A stretch of DNA of 64,000 bases from an uncultured Bacteroidia bacterium (GTDB taxonomy: Bacteria; Bacteroidota; Bacteroidia; NS11-12g; UBA955), in NCBI GenBank assembly GCA_943788195.1, contig CALSPH010000001.1, positions 557,673 through 621,672 on the forward strand, in the 5' to 3' direction. This document shows positions 42,291 to 49,740 of this stretch, one piece after another. Every line of letters begins with the position of its first letter. The stretch's first letter is position 1. Made by a program: the position numbers and the translations under genes. The notes below the pieces were generated by a model. It did not search any database. It was not told the DNA's origin and saw only the letters and a program-made list of their open reading frames with translations.

Positions 42291-43906
42291 CTATTCAACC
42301 AAAAATGGATGCGAGTAATTTCCAGTACCTATAAGCATGAGTATAGCTTCCTTTTGGCAGCTTGCTTACGTCAATGGTAGAGTTTAAGCTGGATAGTTCA
42401 CCCTGTTTTACTTCTTGCCCTAAAGCATTAATAATTCTGAATTGAGAGCCGATAAGATTTGATTCAATCTTTAATATTTAACTCATTTGAGGCCGGGTTG
42501 GGGTAAATATGGAAAATCTGATTATTTCTAAGATTATCAACGCTTACTCCATATAATGAAAGCAAAGCTGCCACCGATGTATCTGAACAATACTGATCAT
42601 TGACAATGCATCTAAATTTCTGATTATTATTCGCTGACGTAACATTAGATATTGATAGATTTTTAGTTTGAGTGCCACTGTATTGTCCTGCGTTGGACAT
42701 TTTTTGATAACCGGTACCTATATCTGTTTGCCACTGGAATGTTAGACTTGGAGTACCTGAAGTTCCAATATCAAAGGTTGCATCTTGTGATATAAGAAGT
42801 GATTGATTGGCTGGTTGCTGGCTTATAAAGTCGGAGTTATTGATGGTTAAATTTAAGGTAACGATACTGTCACAACCAGTTGTATTCACAAAAGTATCTT
42901 TCGCTTTAGCATTGCTCTGGATATACGTTACGCCATTGGTCCATGTGTAAGAGCCACATGCCGTGATTGCATCGGTGGATGCATCGGAGTAATTGATAGT
43001 TAAATTTAAGGTAACGATACTATCACAACCAGCTGTATTCACAAAAGTATCTTTCGCTGTAGTATTGCTCTTAGTATACGTTATACCATTGGTCCATGTG
43101 TAAGAATCGCATGCCGTTATGGTATCAGAGATATACGTTTCTGTACATTCATTAAACAAATTACTTACTTCTGATAGAGTTAGGGCCCTGTTCCAAATTC
43201 CAATATCATCCAGACTACCATTAAAATGATACCAATGTCCATTAGCCATGTAAACTTCTCCAAATGTTAAATTGCCATAATTAGTTGATGAAGGAATAGA
43301 ATAAGTCATAGTGATAGAAGTATCTAGTATAGAATTTAAATAGTAATTAAGTTTACTTGAATCTTTATCATATGTTATGACTATTTGCGACCAAACACTA
43401 TCTGATATTTTTGTATTACCAAATTTAGGATTATTCTGGTTAAATGTGCAGTAGGTATTATTGTTAGATCCCTGTTTAGCCACTTGAAAACGAATAAAAC
43501 TTGTTTTATTTCCACCATCCCAAACTCCAAAAATAGTGTGTGGTCTACCTGCAAATCTCCCCGTTTTGGGTTTCAATTTTACCCAACAAGATATAGAAAA
43601 GGCTTGGCTTTTGTAAAGACTATCCATTACTTTACTATTTTGAGTAATCTCAATTCTATCCTTTGCCGTTCCCCAACCAGTTGATGTAATATCAAATTCA
43701 TAAGCGCTATTGGCTTCGCCTTTTCTATCGCTTGTTAAAGAAACACCATAAGCAATTCCGTTATTTCCATTGCCGCTACTATCGTTTGTATTCCCTGTAA
43801 AAGTCCACCAGCCTTGCAAACCATTTGATGGAACATGAGACGGCAATTGAGCAAAGGAGGGAACTGTAAACAAAAAGGCGAGAGTTAGGAGGGAAATATT
43901 TTTCAT
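42291..43906 (-). pseudogene. Secreted LamG/T9SS protein with two frameshifts in its sorting domain
   Basis: Signal peptide SLLTLAFLFTVPSFAQ and a concanavalin-like LamG domain (LQGWWTFTGNTNDSSGNGNN, FSISCWVKLKPKTG, FNGSLDDIGIWNRALTLSEV, residues 30-250). Two tandem SYTWTNG...GCDSIVTLNLTI repeats and an Ig-like QPANQSLLISQDATFDI module follow. The ORF stops at 42464 just inside the T9SS domain (IYPNPASNELNIKD). Beyond it the domain continues in other frames: ESNLIGSQFRIINALGQEV ... SKLPKGSYT, then LMLIGTGNYSHPFLVE ending at TAG 42291-42293. One extra A at about 42470 and a second indel near 42342 explain the breaks. Without its signal the protein could not be sorted by T9SS. Confidence 0.75.
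42847..43135 (-). repeat. Tandem 153-bp coding repeat in the LamG gene
   Basis: Two adjacent units with a period of 153 bases (51 codons), starting TTAAATTTAAGGTAACGATA at 42847 and 43000 on the plus strand, about 90% alike by eye. They encode the repeated ACxSYTWTNGxTY...GCDSIVTLNLTI modules. The high identity suggests recent duplication or recombination between copies. Confidence 0.7.
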
Positions 43907-44012
43907 ATTAACAAAGGTATTAATATTTCTAATAGACTTTATACTGGTCGGCTTTTATTATTTAGGTAGATCTATCACTAAGAATTGACCCCATGGCAGC
44001 GTATAATCAATA

Positions 44013-44066
44013 ACTGGATGAACCTGTTTACCGCCTGTTCCCTTTTCTTCACACACAACCAATAAA
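44013..44066 (+). pseudogene. Relic of a second integrase C-terminus
   Basis: This frame encodes NWMNLFTACSLFFTHNQ and a stop, matching the end of the integrase in this element (IQMNPKQKACSLSFTHGQ). At DNA level GCCTGTTCCCTTT..TTCACACAC is shared with 42104-42127. Nothing of the rest of a second integrase remains. It lies 65 bases before the right repeat. Confidence 0.6.
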
Positions 44067-44130
44067 GAAGTATTATTTTTAAAGTAGACACAACTAAACA
44101 CTAAAAAAAGGGTTAAACTATAAAAATTGG

Positions 44131-44157
44131 GAAAAATTGCCCTATATTTTGCCCTAT
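44131..44157. repeat. Right direct repeat (candidate attR)
   Basis: GAAAAAT then TGCCCTATATTTTGCCCTAT; 26 of 27 bases equal to the left copy at 40791-40817. It is followed after 22 bases by the stop of the DUF2834 gene on the minus strand. Confidence 0.7.
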
Positions 44158-44179
44158 AATTACACTAATAATGGCTAAC

Positions 44180-44500
44180 TTATTGACTACTAATGTATAG
44201 TTCGATTCCTAGCGGGAATGCACCTGCAATCCCAAACAATAGCGTGAGAATCCAAATGACTCGAATGTTTTTTATGCCGTGCTTCTTCGCATCGATATAC
44301 GACCAAATAAAGAAAACCAATACAATGAATAACAGGTCGACAATGAAGGCAGTCGAAATGTGATTTGCAAACATCCCTTGCATGGTTGCCAAGGGGTTTG
44401 CATAAAGCAAGACATTACCCGTTTCGATGGTTTCCATGGCAACAAAAATGTTTGGGGCAATAAAGCCGAGAATGGTTAATACGAGATATAGATTTTTCAT
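44180..44500 (-). CDS. DUF2834-like membrane protein
   Basis: 106 residues with three hydrophobic segments: LYLVLTILGFIAPNIFVAM, TAFIVDLLFIVLVFFIWSYIDAKKHGI and IWILTLLFGIAGAFPLGIELYI. The central helix followed by D-A-K-K-H-G-I matches the DUF2834 family (FWS..EA+..G). Function unknown, inner membrane. It sits just outside the right repeat and is divergent from gcvT. Confidence 0.7.
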   Translation of the reverse strand: MKNLYLVLTILGFIAPNIFVAMETIETGNVLLYANPLATMQGMFANHISTAFIVDLLFIVLVFFIWSYIDAKKHGIKNIRVIWILTLLFGIAGAFPLGIELYISSQ

Positions 44501-44613
44501 AAGAACTACTATTTAGTGCAAGTGGTTCAAAGATACCCATTTTCTGTTTTTTGATTTCTATCATCGCAATGGTTGATTTTAGCGTTGAACTGCCATTTTT
44601 CCCTTGCAATTCC

Positions 44614-44621
44614 TATATTTG
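44614..44621 (+). promoter_or_regulatory. -7 promoter element of the gcvT operon
   Basis: TATATTTG, 16 bases before ATG 44638. The TTGs upstream (44585-44587 and 44605-44607) are not at ideal spacing. Confidence 0.4.
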
Positions 44622-44637
44622 TGGTCAATTTATAATC

Positions 44638-45735
44638 ATGGAAAATACACAAACATTACGAAACCTTCCAATTCACGATAGACACGTTGCATTGGGCGGG
44701 AAAATGGTTCCTTTTGCAGGCTTTAATATGCCTGTACAATATAGCGGCTTAAATGCAGAACACATGGCAGTTAGAAACTCCATGGGTGTTTTTGATGTAA
44801 GTCATATGGGAGAGTTTGGGGTTAAGGGTCCAGAGGCTACTCAATTTTTACAATGGGTTACCAGTAATGATGTTGCCGCATTAGAGGATGGTAAAATTCA
44901 ATACAGTTGCATGCCGAATGACAAAGGCGGAATTGTAGATGACCTTTTGGTTTATCGTTGGACTGAAAACGAATATACCTTAGTAGTGAATGCGAGCAAT
45001 GAGCAAAAAGATTGGGATTGGTTGAACAGCCAAAATAAATTTGATTGCAAGCTTGAAAATCAGAGTGATGACATTTGTCTTTTTGCAGTGCAAGGTCCAG
45101 ACGCAACCAAAGCCTTACAGAAAATAACAGAAGAGAATTTATCAGAGATCCCTTACTATAGTTTTGTGGGAGGTGCGATGGCTGGTGTAGATGATGTGGT
45201 TATCTCTAATACAGGTTATACCGGTGCAGGTGGATTTGAAATTTACGTTTGGAACAAAGATGCTGGAACCATGTGGGATGCAATAATGGAAGCAGGGAAA
45301 GAGTTTAACGTTATTCCAGCTGGATTAGGTGCTAGAGATACGTTACGTTTAGAAAAAGGTTTTTGCCTGTATGGAAATGATATCAATGATGAAACTTCAC
45401 CGATTGAAGCCGGTTTAGGATGGATAACAAAATTCAATAAGGACTTTATAAGCAAGGATCATCATTTGGCGATCAAAGAAAGCGGTGGTACCCGCAGATT
45501 AGCTGGATTTGAAATGATTGATCGTGGAATACCTAGACAACATTATCCCATATTGGATGCCGAAGGAAATAATATTGGAGAAGTAACCTCAGGAACACAA
45601 TCCCCTTCTTTAGGCAAGGCCATTGGAATGGGTTATGTCAATAAGCCGATGAATAAAAGAGGCACGGAGATTTTCATTGAAATCAGAGGTAAAGCAGTTA
45701 AAGCCATTACTACTAAAATTCCATTTTTAGATTAA
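44638..45735 (+). CDS. gcvT: Glycine cleavage system aminomethyltransferase (T protein)
   Basis: Transfers the methylene of the aminomethyl-lipoyl H protein to tetrahydrofolate, releasing ammonia. Family blocks: ALGGKMVPFAGFNMPVQYSG, FDVSHMGEFGVKGP, GGIVDDLLVYRW, LFAVQGPDATKAL, ISNTGYTGAGGFEIYV, IPAGLGARDTLRLEKGFCLYGNDI with the folate-binding acidic residue, and SGTQSPSLGKAIGMGYV. 365 residues from ATG 44638; the track's 44551 start adds an unconserved leader. GcvH and GcvP are not in the window. It is followed after nine bases by the unknown 45745 gene. Confidence 0.95.
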   Translation: MENTQTLRNLPIHDRHVALGGKMVPFAGFNMPVQYSGLNAEHMAVRNSMGVFDVSHMGEFGVKGPEATQFLQWVTSNDVAALEDGKIQYSCMPNDKGGIVDDLLVYRWTENEYTLVVNASNEQKDWDWLNSQNKFDCKLENQSDDICLFAVQGPDATKALQKITEENLSEIPYYSFVGGAMAGVDDVVISNTGYTGAGGFEIYVWNKDAGTMWDAIMEAGKEFNVIPAGLGARDTLRLEKGFCLYGNDINDETSPIEAGLGWITKFNKDFISKDHHLAIKESGGTRRLAGFEMIDRGIPRQHYPILDAEGNNIGEVTSGTQSPSLGKAIGMGYVNKPMNKRGTEIFIEIRGKAVKAITTKIPFLD

Positions 45736-45744
45736 TTCGTTCGC

Positions 45745-46719
45745 ATGCAAAGCCTGTTGGAAAACCATCCTTATGTACAAGAATTGCTTGCATTAAATGC
45801 AACGCATCAAGACCGAAAGGCTTTTCATGAAGCAGCGGCACCGTTATTACAAAAAATGGGGGATGACAAGGGTTTTATCGATCAAGTAATCCAACGCAAT
45901 TTTGAAGATGATGGATATTTGAATCAAGCATGGAGCTTGTATAATATCCCATTTTTCTTTGCCCATGAAACCCCGGATTTCAATCTCAAGGTGCACCTTT
46001 TTGTACCCTTGGAGAATAAGTCATCTGAAATTGCAGCATCTTGTGTTCATCATCACAATAATTACATGCTTTCTACCTATGCCATGCATGGTAGTGGATA
46101 TGAATCCTATCTGTTTGAAAAGGATTTTGCCTTGAATGAACAAGATTTGACAGTGGATATGAAAGTCCGCAAGCATTTTCATCAGAAAGATTGGCCGGTA
46201 TCCTTTGTGGATGCTTGGGAGCCTCATTTGGTTTTTAATCCAACCAAATTAAGCGCAACAATGATCTTATGGTCACCTGATAAGAAAAGGGCTACTGACA
46301 ACTTAAAACACAACCCCATTCTTAAGGCACTCAAAAAGCCACTGAGAAGTATTGCCAATATGCTGGGTTTATCCAACATCTTGGGTATTGCAGCTCAAAA
46401 AACCTATCAATTCTATCCAGAAGGCTCTAAATTAAAAGCCATACTCGAAGATGAATATTTTGAACCCACCCGAAATGCGGTAGGCCCTGATATTGATGTG
46501 TATTCCATCCAAACCGTTTTTCGTTTTATTCAGGAAGGCAATTATCTGGACAAGGCTTTTCTGGAAAAAAGAAAGACCAGCTTACCAGACTATTACCAAC
46601 CGTTTATTGAAATGTATCTAAATGGAGTAGAAATACCAGAGACTTTTGCGAAAGCCAAGATCAATATTCCCAATGGCGCATTTAACAAGCAGGAAGTAAT
46701 CGCTGCAGTGCATGTCTAA
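45745..46719 (+). CDS. Conserved-looking soluble protein, unknown
   Basis: 324 residues without a signal peptide or membrane helix. The middle has a histidine-rich segment, AASCVHHHNNYMLSTYAMHGSGYESYLF (about 97-122), and a later VFNPTKLSATMILWSPDKKRAT, reminiscent of a cupin-type beta barrel with metal ligands, but I cannot assign a family. It is sandwiched between gcvT (nine bases) and a glycosyltransferase whose start overlaps its end by eight bases, so it probably belongs to that operon. Confidence 0.6.
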   Translation: MQSLLENHPYVQELLALNATHQDRKAFHEAAAPLLQKMGDDKGFIDQVIQRNFEDDGYLNQAWSLYNIPFFFAHETPDFNLKVHLFVPLENKSSEIAASCVHHHNNYMLSTYAMHGSGYESYLFEKDFALNEQDLTVDMKVRKHFHQKDWPVSFVDAWEPHLVFNPTKLSATMILWSPDKKRATDNLKHNPILKALKKPLRSIANMLGLSNILGIAAQKTYQFYPEGSKLKAILEDEYFEPTRNAVGPDIDVYSIQTVFRFIQEGNYLDKAFLEKRKTSLPDYYQPFIEMYLNGVEIPETFAKAKINIPNGAFNKQEVIAAVHV

Positions 46720-47839
46720 AACAAAAATTGCTCACATCACCTTGCTTGATCAATACCATCCGGGTATTTATGACAGTCAGGTATTGGATGTTTGCAGGCA
46801 TTTAGAGGCACATCATGAAGTGCAGATTCAATTGATAGCATTTCTTTCCATTCGCGAATTACGTCATACATCGGCTAAAAAAACCATCAAATCAAAGTAT
46901 CCCAATACTTGGGTTTTACCTGCCTTTCCAAAGTTGCGGTATTTTAGACTCACCCAGTATTTGTTGGCTTTGGTGCTGCTCTTCAACAAGCAACATGCCC
47001 TGATTTGTAGAAATGTTTTTGCCACCCAAATCGGCCTTTTTTGTAGAAAATGGGGTCTGGTAAAAAAGGTGGTTTTTGATGGACGCAGTGCAATTGCTGC
47101 AGAAATAGAGGAGTATGATGTGTTTCCTGTGCCCTATCTACGCAATCAAATAAAAAACTTTGAACAATCCTCCGTGATGGAATCAGATTATCAAATGGGG
47201 ATCTCCCAAGCCTTGGTGGATTATTGGCAACAGAATTATGGGTATCAACGAAAAGTTTACAGCATTGTGCCGTGTACGTTACATTCCCAATTCAAATGGA
47301 CCTATGCGGATATTTCAGATGAGAAAGAAGTTACTGTGGTTTATGCAGGAAGTAATGCGCCCTGGCAAGGTTTTGCCGAAATAGATGAATTCTTAATTGC
47401 ACATCCCAACGTTAAATGCACGCTATTGACTAAGGAGTCTAAAGAGACGGGCTTAATGCAAGCTAAGTTTGGGGATCGATTAAATATTAAATGGGTAAAC
47501 TCACAGGATGTCTGTGTGGAGTTGGCCAAGCATGACTACGGCTTACTATTAAGACCTCAAACCATGACCAATCAAGTGGCTTCTCCCGGTAAATTTGCTG
47601 AATATTTATCCTGTGGTTTGCCGGTTATACTAACGCCTCGGTTGGGTGATTACAGTGCCTGGGTGGTTCAACACAAATGCGGATTAGTATGGGATAAAAG
47701 CAGTTCACTCGAACTAAAGAAGTCTGGGCAAGAAGTTAAAAAACATTGCCATGAATTGGCCATGGTTCATTTTGTTAAAAATGCCCCAGACGTGCAGATT
47801 CAATATCAGAAACTAGTGAACGCCATTCATGGGGAGTAA
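46712..47839 (+). CDS. Glycosyltransferase (GT-B, family 4-like)
   Basis: Probable nucleotide-sugar glycosyltransferase of the GT-B fold. Two Rossmann halves are suggested: KIAHITLLDQYHPGIYDSQV at the N-terminus, and EVTVVYAGSNAPWQGFAEID ... TLLTKES at 205-250. The donor-binding E-x7-E-like end is weak but present as MTNQVASPGKFAEYLSCGLPVILTP (about 285-310), the usual S-P-x-K-x-x-E-Y-x-x-x-G-x-P-V block. Acceptor and product unknown. Its start overlaps the upstream gene by eight bases. Confidence 0.75.
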   Translation: MSKTKIAHITLLDQYHPGIYDSQVLDVCRHLEAHHEVQIQLIAFLSIRELRHTSAKKTIKSKYPNTWVLPAFPKLRYFRLTQYLLALVLLFNKQHALICRNVFATQIGLFCRKWGLVKKVVFDGRSAIAAEIEEYDVFPVPYLRNQIKNFEQSSVMESDYQMGISQALVDYWQQNYGYQRKVYSIVPCTLHSQFKWTYADISDEKEVTVVYAGSNAPWQGFAEIDEFLIAHPNVKCTLLTKESKETGLMQAKFGDRLNIKWVNSQDVCVELAKHDYGLLLRPQTMTNQVASPGKFAEYLSCGLPVILTPRLGDYSAWVVQHKCGLVWDKSSSLELKKSGQEVKKHCHELAMVHFVKNAPDVQIQYQKLVNAIHGE

Positions 47840-47840
47840 A

Positions 47841-48458
47841 ATGCTCAAAAAGGAACGGGTGCAGTTTATTGCTAATAAATTGGAAGAGCTGTATCCCAAA
47901 ACACCGATTCCTTTAGATCACAAGGATCCTTATACGCTGCTCATTGCAGTTCTGTTATCAGCTCAATGCACAGATGCCAGAGTGAACACGATCACGCCAA
48001 TTCTGTTTGCCAAAGCAGATAATCCGTTTGATATGGTAAAAATGAGCGTAGAAGAAATCAAGGAGATCATACGTCCCTGTGGTTTAAGTCCCATGAAATC
48101 CAAAGGGATTTTTGGATTAAGTGAAATCATCATTAACCAACATAACGGTGAGGTTCCACAATCTTTTGAGGCGTTAGAAGCTTTACCCGCAGTGGGACAT
48201 AAAACTGCGTCCGTGGTTATGAGTCAGGCTTTCGGTTTTCCGGCATTTCCTGTGGATACCCATATTCATCGGCTTGCAACACGTTGGAGGTTAACCAATG
48301 GGAAAAATGTGGTTCAAACAGAAAAGGATTTGAAACGTTTATTCCCAGAGGAGACTTGGAATAAGTTGCACTTGCAAATAATCTTTTTTGGCCGAGAACA
48401 TTGCCCGGCTCGAGGACATAATGAGGCTGAATGTCTAATTTGTTCTGTGGTAAATTAG
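47841..48458 (+). CDS. nth: Endonuclease III (DNA glycosylase/AP lyase)
   Basis: Removes oxidised pyrimidines and nicks abasic sites. Blocks: LIAVLLSAQCTDARVN, the helix-hairpin-helix ALEALPAVGHKTASVVM with the catalytic lysine near residue 115, and the catalytic aspartate in FPVDTHIHRLATRW. The C-terminal cysteine region is REHCPARGHNEAECLICSVVN and then stop: three cysteines, C-x9-C-x2-C, lacking the fourth ligand of the usual 4Fe-4S loop. Length about 205 aa. ATG 47841 follows the glycosyltransferase stop directly; ATG 47829 is an alternative start inside it. Confidence 0.9.
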   Translation: MLKKERVQFIANKLEELYPKTPIPLDHKDPYTLLIAVLLSAQCTDARVNTITPILFAKADNPFDMVKMSVEEIKEIIRPCGLSPMKSKGIFGLSEIIINQHNGEVPQSFEALEALPAVGHKTASVVMSQAFGFPAFPVDTHIHRLATRWRLTNGKNVVQTEKDLKRLFPEETWNKLHLQIIFFGREHCPARGHNEAECLICSVVN

Positions 48459-48471
48459 AAGTTAAATCTCG

Positions 48472-48963
48472 CTACTCATAGTTTACTCCAAACCCAACTT
48501 TCTCCTCGTACTCAAACGGAATTTTTAGATTTACTCCTACGATGTCAACCACAAAGTTTCCATCGTAGCGGAGATCCACTTTTTCACCCATTAACCCTTT
48601 GATTACATTCTTTAAGAAGCCTTCGTTTTCTTTTCGCAATGTCTTGGAATCAATCGTAAAAGTCACGGGAACGGTAAATTCTTCCTTGGCTTCAAAGTTT
48701 ACTTTTATGCTTTGATTGATATGAGCTGCTTTAACATCGTTCACAAAAACATCAATATCACAGGTTTTTACATTCCCTCCAAATGAATTGTTGTTCATAA
48801 AAAAAGCATTGCCTGTTACTTGCCATTTTTTATCTACGCGTTTAATTTTTTCTACTTTAAATCGAAGATAATCAGGTATAGAAGGTGTTGTGCATGAGGT
48901 AAAAAGAGCACTGCAAATGAGCATCCAAGCGCTAAGGCTGAGCAAAGAAGTTTTGATTTTCAT
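48472..48963 (-). CDS. LEA-type lipoprotein
   Basis: Lipoprotein signal MLICSALFTSCTTP (Cys near 24) followed by one beta-sandwich of the LEA_2/WHy kind: LRFKVEKIKRVDKKWQVTGNAFFMNNNSFGGNV and DIDVFVNDVKAAHINQSIKVNFEAKEEFTVPV, with a late LRYDGNFVVDIVGVNLKIPF. Such proteins sit in the periplasm or outer membrane; their role in bacteria is unknown. 163 aa. It converges with nth and diverges from the 49016 lipoprotein. Confidence 0.7.
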   Translation of the reverse strand: MKIKTSLLSLSAWMLICSALFTSCTTPSIPDYLRFKVEKIKRVDKKWQVTGNAFFMNNNSFGGNVKTCDIDVFVNDVKAAHINQSIKVNFEAKEEFTVPVTFTIDSKTLRKENEGFLKNVIKGLMGEKVDLRYDGNFVVDIVGVNLKIPFEYEEKVGFGVNYE

Positions 48964-49015
48964 GAAGATATAGCAAAGCTATACATTTAAGTTTGAATTT
49001 TCCGTTCTTTGCACT

Positions 49016-49585
49016 ATGAACTTAAAGGTAAGCCTAGGATTGCTGGTTGTTGTATTACTTCAAGCTTGTTCAAGTATTGAGGTAACACAAAGTAGATATG
49101 GAAATGGAATCGGTATTTCATTTGATAAATCCAGTAAGAAAGAAGAAGCGAAGGTTGCGGAATTTAGAAAAAGGAAACGCGATGAAGCGATGGACCGGAA
49201 ACATCAAGTGAATCCGCAGCCTCGGACATTAAAAGAAGTATCTATACTACCTTCTAAGTTAGCAAAGAAAGTGAACCGAGCGATTACACAAAATGGATCG
49301 CAAGCGGAACAGCATATAATGGTTAATACCGAGGGTAATACAAATACTATAAATGTAAAATTAAATGAGCCGCTGGGTCATGATGGGTTGGATGAAACTA
49401 AACCAATAGAAGAATTACAGCCTGAAAGTGTAAAAGAAAGCCAAGGCAACACCTATAACTTAGGATACATAGGCATTCTTTTAATTATAGTCGGTCTTGT
49501 GCTTCTGGTCTTGTGTATACCTCAGGCATTTTCGTTAATTGTTTTGGGAGTTGTATTAATCATCTTAGCCTATTTTCTGGGTTAA
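49016..49585 (+). CDS. Lipoprotein with C-terminal membrane helices, unknown
   Basis: Begins with a lipoprotein signal (LGLLVVVLLQACSSIE, Cys at residue 18), has a basic, low-complexity middle (KKEEAKVAEFRKRKRDEAMDRKHQ) and ends in two hydrophobic helices (YIGILLIIVGLVLLVLCIPQAF, LIVLGVVLIILAYFLG). A lipid anchor plus C-terminal helices is unusual. It immediately precedes the DUF5522 gene and may be the first gene of the transporter operon. Not assigned to a family. Confidence 0.6.
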   Translation: MNLKVSLGLLVVVLLQACSSIEVTQSRYGNGIGISFDKSSKKEEAKVAEFRKRKRDEAMDRKHQVNPQPRTLKEVSILPSKLAKKVNRAITQNGSQAEQHIMVNTEGNTNTINVKLNEPLGHDGLDETKPIEELQPESVKESQGNTYNLGYIGILLIIVGLVLLVLCIPQAFSLIVLGVVLIILAYFLG

Positions 49586-49587
49586 AC

Positions 49588-49740
49588 ATGAGTAAGGCAA
49601 ACTCTTCCGATCAAAATGAAGATTACTATATCAATAAAGAAGGACTGCTTGTTTTTACCCGTAAATACCATTTAAAACGTGGAACATGTTGTAAAAGTGG
49701 TTGTAAGCATTGTCCCTATGGCTATGAAAAGAAGAAATAA
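49588..49740 (+). CDS. DUF5522 small cysteine protein
   Basis: 50-residue protein in the frame of the track ORF 49513-49740, starting at ATG 49588, two bases after the previous stop. It has the DUF5522 signature DYYINKEGLLVFTRKYHLKRGTCCKSGCKHCPYGY. Four cysteines in CC...C..CP suggest a small zinc or iron-binding knuckle. Function unknown. The end overlaps the solute-binding-protein start by 17 bases, so it is part of the transporter operon. Confidence 0.8.
   Translation: MSKANSSDQNEDYYINKEGLLVFTRKYHLKRGTCCKSGCKHCPYGYEKKK

Larger units (their letters stand above)
40791..44157. mobile_element. Small decayed integrative element with tyrosine recombinase
   Basis: A 3.4-kb segment bounded by 27-bp direct repeats (26 of 27 identical). 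Order: left repeat, tyrosine recombinase pseudogene (40857-42145), a decayed T9SS/LamG cargo gene on the opposite strand (42291-43906), a relic of a second recombinase C-terminus (44013-44066), right repeat. The contents are AT-richer than the flanking genes. I infer site-specific integration by the recombinase, followed by decay. No transfer or replication genes are seen, so this is a minimal island, not an ICE. Confidence 0.65.
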
